Positions 1-9,337 are shown, counted from the first letter of the stretch. The stretch: DNA of 64,000 nt from Devosia sp. A16 (GCF_001402915.1 NZ_CP012945.1:2085501-2149500), one strand, 5' to 3'. Numbers and translations are program-made. Notes: generated by a model from the sequence alone, not told the origin.

Positions 1-2
1 CG

Positions 3-638
3 GCGGTACCGGTTGCCGTTGCCGAAGCGCTCGGCCGCATCCATGCCGCAACGCTGAACGATCCCACCGCCGCCGCCGAGTTTCCGACCGACCACCTGAT
101 CGACGCCCTGCGGCTCGACCCCTACCTGCGCTTCACCGCCGGCCGCCATCCCGAATTGAGCGCGCAGATTCTCGCCGTGCTCGCGACGACCGCGAACACC
201 CGACTGGCCCTCGTCCACGGCGATGTCAGCCCCAAGAACATCCTGATCTCGAAACGCGACGGCCGCCCGGTGCTGCTCGATGCCGAATGCGCCTGGTATG
301 GCGATCCCGCCTTCGATGCCGCGTTCTGCCTCAATCACCTGGTGCTGAAATCCATCCACCTGCCGGCTCTCGGCGACCGGCTGCTCGATCAGGCGGCGGC
401 TTTCACCACCACTTGGCTCAGGCATTTTCCGGGCGAGCTGCGCGCCGACACCGAGGCGCGAGTCGCCGCCCTGCTGCCCTGCCTGATGCTGGCACGCGTC
501 GACGGCAAATCGCCGGTCGAATACCTGAGCGACGCCAGTCGTCAGCAGGTGCGCGACCGCGCCATCCCGCATATTCGGCAGGCCCCGGCAACCATCGCGG
601 CGCTGCTTGCCGACCTTAGTTCTCATCGAGGTAGATAG
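3..638 (+). CDS. APH-like phosphotransferase family protein (5' end outside window)
   Basis: The reading frame is open from the window edge, so the N-terminal lobe is missing. The visible part is the C-terminal lobe of an aminoglycoside-phosphotransferase/choline-kinase fold. It has the catalytic-loop motif HGDVSPKNIL (around 217-246), where the Asp is the expected catalytic base, and a following metal-binding DAE in DAECAWYGDP (around 280-309). This family phosphorylates small hydroxylated substrates. The stop lies 6 nt before the enolase-like start, so the two are probably cotranscribed. With a LacI regulator and a sugar-acid dehydratase downstream, a sugar or sugar-acid kinase is more likely than antibiotic resistance. 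That role is inferred and the substrate is unknown. Confidence 0.8.
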   Translation, partial: AVPVAVAEALGRIHAATLNDPTAAAEFPTDHLIDALRLDPYLRFTAGRHPELSAQILAVLATTANTRLALVHGDVSPKNILISKRDGRPVLLDAECAWYGDPAFDAAFCLNHLVLKSIHLPALGDRLLDQAAAFTTTWLRHFPGELRADTEARVAALLPCLMLARVDGKSPVEYLSDASRQQVRDRAIPHIRQAPATIAALLADLSSHRGR

Positions 639-644
639 CTCGCT

Positions 645-1931
645 ATGTCAGGCATCAAGACTGTTCTCGGCCGCCAGGTGTGGGACTCGCGCGGCCGCCC
701 CACCGTCGAAGTCGAGGTCACCCTCGAGAGCGGCGCGACCGGCCGCGCCATCGCGCCTTCGGGCGCCTCCACCGGCAGCCGCGAAGCGCTCGACCGGCGC
801 GATGGCGGCAAGCGGCTGGGCGGCTACGGCGTCAACGGAGCGCTCGCGGCAGTGAACGGCGAGATTGCGGGCCGCTTGCAGGGTCTGGACGCACTCGACC
901 AGGCTGGCGTCGATGCGGCCATGATCGCGTTGGACGGTACGCCGCAGAAGACCCGGCTGGGAGGCAACGCCATCGTCGCCACCTCCTCGGCCGTGGCGTG
1001 GGCCGCCGCGGCCGAGCAGCGCATCCCGCTGTGGCGGCACTTGCGGCGGCTCGGCAGGCTCGATCCCGAGACCCAGCATATCCCCGCTCCGATGATCCAG
1101 ATCTTCGGCGGCGGCCGCCATGCCGGCAATCGCATCGACATCCAGGATTTCCTCATCCTCGCCGTCGGCGCGAAGAGTTTCGCCGCCGCGACCGAGCAGA
1201 TCGCCGAAGTCTACATGGCGGCCAGCAAGGCGATGGTGCAGCAGGGCAAACTCAACGGCGTCGCCGACGAGGGCGGCGTCTGGCCCGACTTCACCGCCAA
1301 CGAGGACGGGCTCGAGTTGCTCACCCGCGCCATCGAGAGTGCGGGCCTCAAGCCCGGCACCGATATCGGCATCGCCCTCGACGTCGCCGCCACGTCGTTC
1401 TTCGCCGATGGCGCTTATCGCCTGGCGCTCGAGGGACGGCAGCTGTCGACGCTGCAGCTGATCGAACTGCTGCAATCCTGGGTCGCCGCCTACCCCATCG
1501 TCTCGCTCGAAGACCCCCTCGCCGAGGATGACGACGCCGGCTTCGCCGAAATCACCCGACGCCTCGGCAAGTCCATCCAAATCGTCGGTGACGATTATCT
1601 GACCACCTCGGAGTCCCGTATTGCCCTTGCGGCAGAACAGGGATGCTGCAATTCGGTGTTGCTCAAATCGAATCAGTGCGGCACCCTGACGGAACTGATC
1701 GAAGCAAGCACGCGCGCCCGCGCCGCCGGCTGGAATACCATCCAGTCGGGCCGCTCCGGCGAAAGTGAAGATGTGACGCTCAGTCATCTGGCCGTCGGCT
1801 TGATGTCTGACCAGATCAAGGTCGGCTCGATGACGCGCTCGGAGCGGACTGCGAAGTGGAATGAAGTGATCCGCATCGAGGATTACTGCGTGACGCCGCG
1901 CTACTGGCGTTTCACCATTCCGCGGCTGTAG
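645..1931 (+). CDS. Enolase family protein with altered active site (divergent paralogue)
   Basis: The protein has 428 residues, normal for enolase, and aligns along its whole length: DSRG near the N-terminus, PSGASTG loop (39-45), DEGG (208-211), ALD (D246), SLEDP (E289), VGDD (314-317), LLK (K341), and RSERTAK near the end with K392 in QIKVG. Metal ligands and both lysines are kept. Two catalytic positions differ from canonical enolase: the Glu of the QEF motif (yeast E168) is D168 in QDF, and the His of SHRSGE (yeast H373) is G369 in SGRSGE. It therefore may not be the glycolytic 2-phosphoglycerate enzyme. Sitting between a kinase-like gene and a sugar-acid dehydratase suggests action on a phosphorylated sugar acid (inference). 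GAGG upstream supports the ATG start. Confidence 0.85.
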   Translation: MSGIKTVLGRQVWDSRGRPTVEVEVTLESGATGRAIAPSGASTGSREALDRRDGGKRLGGYGVNGALAAVNGEIAGRLQGLDALDQAGVDAAMIALDGTPQKTRLGGNAIVATSSAVAWAAAAEQRIPLWRHLRRLGRLDPETQHIPAPMIQIFGGGRHAGNRIDIQDFLILAVGAKSFAAATEQIAEVYMAASKAMVQQGKLNGVADEGGVWPDFTANEDGLELLTRAIESAGLKPGTDIGIALDVAATSFFADGAYRLALEGRQLSTLQLIELLQSWVAAYPIVSLEDPLAEDDDAGFAEITRRLGKSIQIVGDDYLTTSESRIALAAEQGCCNSVLLKSNQCGTLTELIEASTRARAAGWNTIQSGRSGESEDVTLSHLAVGLMSDQIKVGSMTRSERTAKWNEVIRIEDYCVTPRYWRFTIPRL

Positions 1932-1960
1932 TCGAATGCAGGGCAGTTTGGGGGAGACAG

Positions 1961-2986
1961 TTGGGGGACGCAGACAGACTGAGGGGCGCGGGCCGGCCGG
2001 TTCGCGTTGAAGATGTAGCACGCGTTGCCGGCGTCTCGCCGATTACCGTTTCGCGTGCCCTGTCCTACCCCGACAAGGTCAAGGAGGAGACGCGGGCCCG
2101 GATTCTCGAGGCGGTGGCCCAGACCGGCTACGTGGTCAATCGCTTCGCGTCCTCGCTCCGCTCCGGCCGCTCCAACGTCATCACCGTCTTTGTCTCGAGC
2201 CTGCTCAACCCGCATTTCGCCACCTCGGTGCAGGGCATCGTCGATGCGGTCGAGGGCAGCGGCTATCACCTGATGTTCGCGCAGACCGGCTACTCGGAAA
2301 TGCTCGAGATCGACGTCGTCGAGTCGGTGCTGCCGTTCCGGCCGGCCGGCGTCGTGTTCACCGGGGTGGTGCGGGCCGACAAGACCCGCGAGGCGCTGCA
2401 GAAGCTCGGCATCCCGGTGATGGAAATGTGGGGTAACCGCCCCGATCCGATCGACATGCTGGTCGGCTCATCCAGCTACGATGCCGGTCGCCTGATGGGC
2501 GAGCATTTCGGGGAACGGGGTTTCCGCCATGTCGCCTATTGCGGCCACACCATCGAGCGGACCGCGCCGCGCATCGAAGGTTTTCGCGCCGGGCTCGCCA
2601 AGCACGGGCTCGCTCTCGAACTGATCCACCCGATGGACGGAACGCGCAGCTTCGCCGACGGGGTGGCGGCGCTGGACAGCATCCTCGAGGCCATGCCGGA
2701 CTGCGACGCCATCTTCTTCGGCACCGACGTGCTGGCGACGGGCGCCATCACCCGGGCGCTGGACCGCGGCGTCGCCGTGCCAGGCCAGGTCGCCATTGCC
2801 GGCTACGGCGATCTCGAATTCACCCAGCATGTGCGCCCGTCGCTGACCTCGCTGCAGGTCTCCAGCTACGAGATGGGCCGCGAGGCGGGTCGCATGCTGA
2901 TCAAGCGGTTGAACGGCGAGCCCATCGCCAACCCGGTCGTGCTGCAGCCGGTCAGCCTCGAGGCCCGCGACAGCACCCGGCGCTGA
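1961..2986 (+). CDS. LacI family transcriptional regulator
   Basis: This is a 341-residue cytoplasmic repressor. The N-terminus carries the LacI helix-turn-helix and hinge (VEDVARVAGVSPITVSRAL, about residues 17-35), followed by a periplasmic-binding-protein-like effector domain. It resembles the gluconate-type (GntR/IdnR) branch of LacI regulators. No ATG is in frame before the HTH; a TTG at 1961 follows GGGGAG closely and is the best start. It lies between the enolase-like gene and the dehydratase on the same strand, so it probably controls this catabolic locus. The effector is likely a sugar acid or derivative (inference). I could not identify its operator with confidence. Confidence 0.9.
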   Translation: MGDADRLRGAGRPVRVEDVARVAGVSPITVSRALSYPDKVKEETRARILEAVAQTGYVVNRFASSLRSGRSNVITVFVSSLLNPHFATSVQGIVDAVEGSGYHLMFAQTGYSEMLEIDVVESVLPFRPAGVVFTGVVRADKTREALQKLGIPVMEMWGNRPDPIDMLVGSSSYDAGRLMGEHFGERGFRHVAYCGHTIERTAPRIEGFRAGLAKHGLALELIHPMDGTRSFADGVAALDSILEAMPDCDAIFFGTDVLATGAITRALDRGVAVPGQVAIAGYGDLEFTQHVRPSLTSLQVSSYEMGREAGRMLIKRLNGEPIANPVVLQPVSLEARDSTRR

Positions 2987-3089
2987 TCCCGTTCGGCCGG
3001 CCCGGTGACGCATCCGGACCATTGCAACCCGACAACCCGATCTCTATCATCGCCTCCGGTACGATCCTCCCTCAATCGAAGGAATGCCT

Positions 3090-3111
3090 GCCCAGTCCGT
3101 CGGGATTGGGC
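3090..3111. other. Inverted repeat in dehydratase leader
   Basis: GCCCAGTCC and GGATTGGGC flank a GTCG loop, 41 nt before the dehydratase start codon. The arms match except for one G-T wobble. No T-run follows, so it is not a terminator. It could be an mRNA leader structure or a repressor site, and I cannot tell which. Confidence 0.35.
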
Positions 3112-3152
3112 TATGGATCGTCGGGACAGCCTGTTGATTTGAGGAGATCACT

Positions 3153-4964
3153 ATGAGTTCGGGTAAAGGCGAGACCAGTACGGGCAAGAAGCTCCGGTCG
3201 CGCGCCTGGTTCGATAATCCGGAAAACCCGGACATGACGGCGCTCTATCTCGAGCGCTATCTCAACTACGGCATCTCGCGCGAGGAGCTGCAATCGGGCA
3301 AGCCGATCATCGGCATCGCCCAGACCGGGTCCGACATTTCTCCCTGTAACCGCCACCACCTCGAGCTCGCCAAGCGCGTCCGCGAAGGCATCCGCGATGC
3401 CGGCGGCATCGTCATGGAGTTCCCGGTCCACCCGATCCAGGAAACCGGCAAGCGTCCGACCGCCGGGCTCGATCGCAACCTCGCCTATCTCAGCCTCGTC
3501 GAAGTGCTGTACGGCTACCCGCTCGACGGCGTGGTGCTGACCATCGGCTGCGACAAGACCACTCCGGCCATGCTGATGGGTGCCGCCACCGTCAACATTC
3601 CGGCGATCGCGCTCTCGGTCGGCCCGATGCTCAATGGCTGGTTCCGGGGCGAGCGCACCGGCTCGGGCACGATCGTGTGGAAGGCCCGCCAGATGATGGC
3701 CGCCGGCGAGATCGGCTACGAGCAGTTCATCGAGCTGGTGGCGTCCTCCGCCCCCTCGACCGGCTACTGCAACACCATGGGCACCGCCTCCACCATGAAC
3801 TCGCTGGCCGAGTCGCTCGGCATGCAGCTGCCCGGTTCGGCCGCCATCCCGGCGCCTTACCGCGACCGTCAGGAAATGGCCTGGCGCACCGGCAAGCGCA
3901 TCGTCGAGATGGTGCACGAGGATCTGAAGCCCTCCGACATCCTGACCAAGGACAACTTCATCAACACCATCGTCGTCAACTCGGCGATCGGCGGCTCGAC
4001 CAACGCCCCCATCCACATCAACGCCATTGCCCGCCATATCGGCGTCGACCTCAACATCGACGATTGGCAGAAGCACGGCCACAAGGTGCCGCTGCTGGTC
4101 AACATGCAGCCGGCCGGCGAGTATCTGGGTGAGGACTACTACCACGCCGGCGGCGTGCCGGCCGTGGTCAACGAGCTGATGAAGCAGGGCCTGATCCGCG
4201 AGAACGCTCCGACCGTCAACGGCAAGAGCATCGGCGAGAACTGCCGCAACACCCCGATCCAGGACGAGAAGGTCATCCGCCCCTTCACCAACCCGATGAA
4301 GGCCGAAGCCGGCTTCCTGGTGCTGCGCGGCAACCTGTTCGACAACGCCATCATGAAGACCTCGGTGATCTCCGAGGAATTCCGCCTGCGCTACCTCAAC
4401 AACCCCGAGGATCCGGGAGCGTTCGAGGGCAAGGCCGTGGTGTTCGACGGTCCGGAGGACTACCACCACCGCATCGACGATCCCTCGCTGGAGATCGACG
4501 AGCACACCCTGCTGTTCATGCGCGGCGCCGGTCCGATCGGCTATCCGGGTGCGGCGGAAGTGGTGAACATGCGTCCGCCTGATTACCTGATCAAGAAGGG
4601 CATCACCTCGCTCGCCTGCATCGGCGATGGCCGGCAGTCGGGCACTTCCGGCTCGCCCTCCATCCTCAACGCTTCGCCCGAGGCGGCGGCGGGTGGCAAC
4701 CTCGCCATCCTCAAGACCGGTGACCGCGTGCGCATCGACCTCAACAAGGGCGAGGCCGACATCCTCATCTCCGCCGAGGAGATCGAGCAGCGTCGCGCCG
4801 AACTGCATGCCGCCGGTGGCTACAAGTATCCGGCGCATCAGACCCCCTGGCAGGAAATCCAGCGCGGCATCGTCGACCAGCTGGGCTCCGGCGGTGTGTT
4901 GAAGAACGCCGTCAACTACCAGCGCCTCGCCCAGACCGCCGGTCTGCCGCGCGACAATCACTGA
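3153..4964 (+). CDS. IlvD/Edd family sugar-acid dehydratase (xylonate/arabinonate type)
   Basis: At 603 residues this matches the pentonate dehydratase branch of the IlvD/Edd family, which dehydrates sugar acids to 2-keto-3-deoxy acids using a [2Fe-2S] cluster and Mg. Cluster cysteines are visible as C65 (SDISPCN), C133 (IGCDKTTPA) and C206 (YCNTMGTA). The conserved [11 protein letters not shown] stretch near residue 490 holds the family's catalytic serine. The sequence is close to Caulobacter D-xylonate dehydratase as I remember it, including the C-terminal TPWQEI and GGVL features, and less like branched-chain IlvD. GAGGAG precedes the ATG. It is the last gene of the locus before a strong terminator. 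Substrate (D-xylonate, L-arabinonate or another acid) is not decided by sequence. Confidence 0.9.
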   Translation: MSSGKGETSTGKKLRSRAWFDNPENPDMTALYLERYLNYGISREELQSGKPIIGIAQTGSDISPCNRHHLELAKRVREGIRDAGGIVMEFPVHPIQETGKRPTAGLDRNLAYLSLVEVLYGYPLDGVVLTIGCDKTTPAMLMGAATVNIPAIALSVGPMLNGWFRGERTGSGTIVWKARQMMAAGEIGYEQFIELVASSAPSTGYCNTMGTASTMNSLAESLGMQLPGSAAIPAPYRDRQEMAWRTGKRIVEMVHEDLKPSDILTKDNFINTIVVNSAIGGSTNAPIHINAIARHIGVDLNIDDWQKHGHKVPLLVNMQPAGEYLGEDYYHAGGVPAVVNELMKQGLIRENAPTVNGKSIGENCRNTPIQDEKVIRPFTNPMKAEAGFLVLRGNLFDNAIMKTSVISEEFRLRYLNNPEDPGAFEGKAVVFDGPEDYHHRIDDPSLEIDEHTLLFMRGAGPIGYPGAAEVVNMRPPDYLIKKGITSLACIGDGRQSGTSGSPSILNASPEAAAGGNLAILKTGDRVRIDLNKGEADILISAEEIEQRRAELHAAGGYKYPAHQTPWQEIQRGIVDQLGSGGVLKNAVNYQRLAQTAGLPRDNH

Positions 4965-4977
4965 TCAAAACTTCTGC

Positions 4978-5008
4978 AAGGGGCCGGTCTTCCGGCCCCT
5001 TTCTTCTT
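4978..5008 (+). terminator. Rho-independent terminator after sugar-acid dehydratase
   Basis: AAGGGGCCGG and CCGGCCCCTT form a perfect 10-bp stem around a TCTT loop, followed by TCTTCTT. It begins 14 nt after the dehydratase stop and ends the catabolic locus. Confidence 0.9.
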
Positions 5009-5107
5009 GCACCGGCCGTGCCGATGGGCCAACAAGCCGCCGCAATGTTTGACGAACAAGTTCTGGTCGGCGCACTATCGAGGGCGCTTGAGGCGGGTGA
5101 GGGCTCG

Positions 5108-5578
5108 ATGTCTGATATTCTGGACTACTGCAAAGGGCGGGAGGCGCAGACCTTCAAGCCGGGGCAGATATTGATCCGTGAGGGCGGCCAGGACGGCAAG
5201 CTGTTCGTCCTCATCGACGGCCAGGTCGAAGTGCTCCGCAAGGACACCCAGGTCAGTTACATCGACGAGCCCGGCTCCATCTTCGGCGAAATGGCGGTTC
5301 TGCTCGACATGCCCTCGAGCGCCACGGTCAAGGCGCTTTCCATCGTCAAGGCCTACGCCATCGACGACGCCATCAGCTTTCTGGGCGGCAACCCCGAGAT
5401 CGCGCTCTACGTCGCGACGCTCCTCGCGCGCCGGCTCTATTACACCACATCTTATCTGGTCGATCTGCAGCAGCAGTCCGAAGGCAAGCGCGAGGATCTG
5501 GACCTCGTCGACAAGATCCTCGCCCAGCTGGTCGAAAAGCCCGACGAAGCCAAACACGCCAAGCGCACGCGGAAGTAG
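5108..5578 (+). CDS. Cyclic nucleotide-binding domain protein (Crp/Fnr-like, no HTH)
   Basis: This is a single cNMP-binding domain of about 156 residues: FKPGQ, a beta-roll with GKLFVLIDGQVEV, and the phosphate-binding cassette region GSIFGEMAVLLDMPSSATV with its Gly-Glu and PSSA features. No DNA-binding helix-turn-helix follows; the tail is a short charged helix ending in KRTRK. The ATG at 5108 has GGTGAGGG just upstream and gives the usual family N-terminus (MSDIL). The frame is open further up, to a GTG at 5018, so a longer form is possible. An adenylate cyclase lies 2 kb downstream, making this a possible cAMP receptor for it (inference). Confidence 0.85.
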   Translation: MSDILDYCKGREAQTFKPGQILIREGGQDGKLFVLIDGQVEVLRKDTQVSYIDEPGSIFGEMAVLLDMPSSATVKALSIVKAYAIDDAISFLGGNPEIALYVATLLARRLYYTTSYLVDLQQQSEGKREDLDLVDKILAQLVEKPDEAKHAKRTRK

Positions 5579-5640
5579 TCCCGGCTTCTGAGCGAGGAGG
5601 CGACGGTGCGTGGGGCTGAAGTGACGTGTCTGTACCGCCC

Positions 5641-6027
5641 CTACGCCAGCCCCTTGCTCAGCAGCACCGCATAGATGATCGCTGCATAGGTCAGCTGGTG
5701 GGTGATCTGGTCGAGTCCGTGCAGGCTCCAGAACCGCCGCGGCTGCGTATCCACGTGCACGCCGCGCGAATAGTGGATCTTGGAGTAATCGAGCAGGTAG
5801 TGGACGACGAACTCCGCCAGCACGATAGCAGCCAGCCATGACAACGGCGTGCCGGCGAGCAGCAGCACCAGCGCCGTCAGCGCGGCGTGCACGCCGGCAT
5901 GGGCATAGCCGCCGGGCTTGCGGAAGTCCCCCTTGCCGCCCAGCATCCATCCCGGCTGCAGGAAATAGTCGGCAATGTAGTGCTTGAGCTCGAGCCCGAT
6001 GAATAGCAGAAAAAACAGCCCGACCAT
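5641..6027 (-). CDS. DUF3307 domain membrane protein
   Basis: This is a 128-residue integral membrane protein with about four hydrophobic segments. Conserved polar residues lie in the helices (ELKHYIADY, HAGVHAALT, HYLLDYSK, HGLDQITHQ). The repeated HxxxD and D-His pairs are typical of DUF3307, a family of unknown biochemical role. The ATG is preceded by GGATAAG. It is transcribed against its neighbours and convergent with the cNMP-binding gene, so no operon partner is apparent. Confidence 0.8.
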   Translation of the reverse strand: MVGLFFLLFIGLELKHYIADYFLQPGWMLGGKGDFRKPGGYAHAGVHAALTALVLLLAGTPLSWLAAIVLAEFVVHYLLDYSKIHYSRGVHVDTQPRRFWSLHGLDQITHQLTYAAIIYAVLLSKGLA

Positions 6028-6225
6028 TCGGTCTTATCCTTAGAGGCGGTGCTGATGAGCGATCCGCGCCGTTTCCATCCGGGTCGGATGCTTGCAAGTC
6101 CCGTCGTTTGAGGCAAGCGCAGAGTTTCGTCTTGTGCTAACTTCATCCGGGCGCCGTTCAGCCGGCGTTCATGGGCGGCGTGGCAGCTCTTCCCGCGCCG
6201 GACGTCTGTATGACTGGAGGTTTCG

Positions 6226-7014
6226 ATGCTGAAGCTGTTCGCCTCGCTTGTCGTGCTGCTTGCCGGCGTCTCCCCGGCGCTCGCGGCGACCAGCACCGGC
6301 ATGGCGCTCGGCGTTGATCCGGCCGCCCGCCTCGAGGGCAAACAAGGCACCAAGACGCTGGTGGTCGGTACCGATGTGTTTATCGGCGATCGCGTCGTGA
6401 CCGATGCCAAGGGTCTTGTGCAGATCCGCTTTTCCGACAAGACCAAGCTGGTGGTCGGACCGGGCTCATCGCTGGTCATCGAGGACTACCTGCTGCGCGA
6501 CGACGGCTCGGGCGGCAAGTTCGCCATCAACGCCCTAAGCGGCACCTTCCGTTTCGTCACCGGCGGCGCTCCCAAGGATCGCTACCAGATCACCACCCCC
6601 ACCGGCACCATCGGCGTGCGCGGCACGGCCTTCGACTTCAATGTCCGCCCGGACCACTTCTCGCTGCTCTTGTTCCACGGCGCCGTCCAGATGTGCAACA
6701 AGGCCGGCAAGTGCGTCACCGTCGATGACTTCTGCGATGTCGGCATGGCCGACCTCAGCGATGCGAGGCTCTTGGGCAATACCAACAGCTTCGTCGGTGC
6801 CGAGCGCACCTCGATGCGCGGCATGTTTCCCTATGCGGTATCGGAATCGGACCTGCTCGGCACCTTCCGTATCGCCCAGGCCCGAGAGTGCCTGAACCGG
6901 GCCGTGGTGCCCAACAACCCCGACGCCGGTGGCGGAAACCCGGGCGGTGATGGCCCGCGGCAGCCTCCGCCGAATGGCGGCATCAACGGTCCGGTCACCC
7001 ACGTTCCGGGCTGA
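6226..7014 (+). CDS. Secreted FecR-domain protein
   Basis: The 262-residue protein starts with a Sec signal peptide (hydrophobic core LFASLVVLLAGVSPALA, cleavage likely after ALA near residue 20). A FecR domain follows (VFIGDRVVTDAKGLVQIRF, VGPGSSLVIEDY, TPTGTIGVRGTAFDF), then a Pro/Gly-rich low-complexity tail. It lacks the N-terminal anti-sigma region of true FecR, so it is not an iron-sensing anti-sigma factor. SD is ACTGGAGG. Its stop is 2 nt from the start of the CHASE2 cyclase, so the pair is almost certainly one transcript. FecR-domain proteins next to CHASE2 cyclases are a recurring pairing in bacteria, suggesting this is the periplasmic partner of the CHASE2 sensor. Confidence 0.88.
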   Translation: MLKLFASLVVLLAGVSPALAATSTGMALGVDPAARLEGKQGTKTLVVGTDVFIGDRVVTDAKGLVQIRFSDKTKLVVGPGSSLVIEDYLLRDDGSGGKFAINALSGTFRFVTGGAPKDRYQITTPTGTIGVRGTAFDFNVRPDHFSLLLFHGAVQMCNKAGKCVTVDDFCDVGMADLSDARLLGNTNSFVGAERTSMRGMFPYAVSESDLLGTFRIAQARECLNRAVVPNNPDAGGGNPGGDGPRQPPPNGGINGPVTHVPG

Positions 7015-7016
7015 CC

Positions 7017-9182
7017 ATGCTGCGGCGCCTGCTGCCGATCCTTGCCGGCCTCGTCGTCGTGTTGTTGCTGACCGGCCTGCGCATCGCCGACCCGTTTCCG
7101 GTGCAGGCGCTGCGCGAGATTGCCTTCGATTTCTACCAGCGCCTGCACCCCCGCCCGCAGGCGGACTTCCCGGTCCGCGTCATCGACATCGATGAGGCGG
7201 CGCTCGCCGAGTTCGGGCAGTGGCCCTGGCCGCGCGATCGGCTAGCCACCCTCACCGACCGGCTCACCGAACTTGGTGCAGCAGCCATCGGGTTCGACGT
7301 GCTGTTCCCCGAAGCCGATCGCATGTCGCCCAGCCGCATCGCCGTGGGGCTTCCCGGCGTCGATGCCGCGACACTGCCCGATTACGACGCGATCTTCGCC
7401 GCCGCGCTGTCGCACTCGCCGTCCGTTCTCGGCTTCTCACGCACGCCGAACGGCAAGCCGCTGACCGGGAGCCCGAAAGGCGGTTTCGCCATCTCGGGCC
7501 CGGACCCCAGCGAGCGCATCCCGTTCCTCACCGGCACCGCGGCGCCCATCCCCATGCTCCGCGACGCCGCCCCGGGCCTTGCGGCCCTCAGCCTCAATTC
7601 CGAGCTCTCGGCCGGCGCGGTGCGCCGCATCCCCATGCTGTGGACCAATGGCAGCCAGCTCTTCCCCACCCTGTCGGTGGAGGCGCTGCGCATCGCCATG
7701 GGCATCAGCACCGTCGTGGTCTTCGGCGATACCGCCGCCGAGGGCTATGTCGACAGCCTGCGGCTCGGTGATTTCACCGTGCCGCTGACCTCCGAAGGCG
7801 ACCTGTGGGTCTATTACAGCCGGCCCGATCCGGCGCTCAGCGTCTCCGCCGCCGACCTGCTCGGGCCCAACTACCGTGCGCTCGGCGATCGCATCGCCGG
7901 CAACATCGTGCTGGTGGGCACCTCGGCCTCCGGCCTGCTCGACCTGCACAACACCACGCTGGGCGACAATGTCGCCGGCGTCACCATCCACGCTCAGGCC
8001 ATCGAGCAGATCCTCTCGGGCACCTATCTCAGCCGCCCGGACTGGGTGGCGGGCCTCGAGATTGTCGGCTTTCTGGCGCTCGGCGCGCTGCTGGTGGTGG
8101 TGGTGCTGCTGCTGGGGCCGGTCGCCGGGCTGGCCGCCGGCGCGCTGTCGCTGGTCGCCGCGATCGGTTTCTCGTGGTGGATGTTCATTGCCAACGGCAT
8201 CATGCTCGATCCGGGATTCCCGCTGATTGCGCTTACGCTGCTCTATCTCGCCCTGGTGTTCTTCCGCTTCCTCACTACCGAGCAGGCCAAAAAGCAGATC
8301 CGCCGCGCCTTCGGCTATTACGTCGCGCCTTCGCTGCTGAGCGAGATCGAGAGGAACGGCGACCGGCTGAAGCTTGGCGGTGATGTGCGCCGCATCACCG
8401 TGCTGTTCTCCGACATGCGCGGTTTCACTTCGTTGAGCGAAAAGCTCGAGCCGCGGCGCATCCTCACCATCCTCAACACCCTGTTCGGAGCGCTCGGCCA
8501 CGAGATCATCGGCCGCATGGGCACCATCGACAAATTCATCGGTGACGCCATCATGGCGTTCTGGAATGCCCCGGTCGACGTGCCCGACCATGAACGCAAA
8601 GCCTTGCGCGCCGCCCTCGGCATGCGCCAGAAGCTCGCCGAACTGAACCGGCACGACGCCTTCCAGCTCAAGGCCGACAAGGCGGCAGTGGCCGAGCTTG
8701 GGATCGGCATCGGCATTTCCACCGGCGAAGCGCTGGTGGGCAATATGGGGCTCGAAACCCGCTTCGATTACTCCGCGCTGGGCGACACGGTGAATGTGGC
8801 GAGCCGGGTCGAGAGCGCCTGCAAGGAGGTCGGCTACGACATCCTCGTCGCCGATCCGGTGCGCGTCATCGTGTCCGACTTCGCCTTCCTCGAGGCCGGC
8901 GCCCTGGCGCTGAAAGGCAAGGCCGAGCGCGTCGTCATCTACCTGCTGGTCGGCGACGCCGACCTCGCCAGGTCCGGTGCTTTCAGCCTGCTCAAGGCCA
9001 CCCACGCCGAGGCGCTCGAAGCCCTGCGCACCGGCCGCGACACCCGCGGCGCCATCGCCGAATGCCAGGCGCTGGCCGCCAAGCTCGAGCCGGGCCTCAA
9101 GAAGTTCTACGAGCTGTTGCCCGATCGCCGCATGGATTTCGTATCGACGGAGACGGTGGTCCCGATCACTCCGGCGGCTTGA
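7017..9182 (+). CDS. CHASE2-domain class III adenylate cyclase
   Basis: This 721-residue membrane protein has an N-terminal TM helix, a periplasmic CHASE2 sensor (about residues 35-335), three closely spaced TM helices (about 343-418), and a cytoplasmic class III cyclase domain (about 455-650). Both metal-binding aspartates are present (FSDMRGFT and GDAIMAFW). The purine-specifying Lys (DKFIGD) and the Asp of SALGDTVN point to ATP rather than GTP. The catalytic Asn-Arg pair is seen in NVASRVE. It should make cAMP in response to an extracytoplasmic signal. It follows the FecR-domain gene by 2 nt. Confidence 0.93.
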   Translation: MLRRLLPILAGLVVVLLLTGLRIADPFPVQALREIAFDFYQRLHPRPQADFPVRVIDIDEAALAEFGQWPWPRDRLATLTDRLTELGAAAIGFDVLFPEADRMSPSRIAVGLPGVDAATLPDYDAIFAAALSHSPSVLGFSRTPNGKPLTGSPKGGFAISGPDPSERIPFLTGTAAPIPMLRDAAPGLAALSLNSELSAGAVRRIPMLWTNGSQLFPTLSVEALRIAMGISTVVVFGDTAAEGYVDSLRLGDFTVPLTSEGDLWVYYSRPDPALSVSAADLLGPNYRALGDRIAGNIVLVGTSASGLLDLHNTTLGDNVAGVTIHAQAIEQILSGTYLSRPDWVAGLEIVGFLALGALLVVVVLLLGPVAGLAAGALSLVAAIGFSWWMFIANGIMLDPGFPLIALTLLYLALVFFRFLTTEQAKKQIRRAFGYYVAPSLLSEIERNGDRLKLGGDVRRITVLFSDMRGFTSLSEKLEPRRILTILNTLFGALGHEIIGRMGTIDKFIGDAIMAFWNAPVDVPDHERKALRAALGMRQKLAELNRHDAFQLKADKAAVAELGIGIGISTGEALVGNMGLETRFDYSALGDTVNVASRVESACKEVGYDILVADPVRVIVSDFAFLEAGALALKGKAERVVIYLLVGDADLARSGAFSLLKATHAEALEALRTGRDTRGAIAECQALAAKLEPGLKKFYELLPDRRMDFVSTETVVPITPAA

Positions 9183-9204
9183 GGCTGCACGTCACCCTTG
9201 AAAA

Positions 9205-9337
9205 GGCCCCCTCACCCGGTCCTTCGGACCGACCTCTCCCCCCAGGGAGAGGTGCGCTGTGGCAGGATCGAGCCTCTGCACCACCTCTCCCTCGGGGGAG
9301 AGGTCGCCGCGCAGCGGCGGGTGAGGGGGGCTTTTGT
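9205..9337. repeat. Palindromic intergenic repeat, copy 1 (CCCTCACCCGG type)
   Basis: Outer arms CCCCCTCACCCGG / GGCGGGTGAGGGGG and inner arms GACCTCTCCC / GGGAGAGGTC make a two-level palindrome of about 130 bp. It fills the gap between two convergent genes. Its core (GATCGAGCCTC and GCACCACCTCTCCCT) is shared with the copy at 32598-32730. Confidence 0.85.

Noticed and set aside
648-2021. Long open frame antisense to the enolase-like gene
   Set aside because: It mirrors the codon pattern of the plus-strand gene, encodes low-complexity Arg/Gly/Asp-rich sequence, and matches no family. GC-rich DNA routinely gives such shadows.
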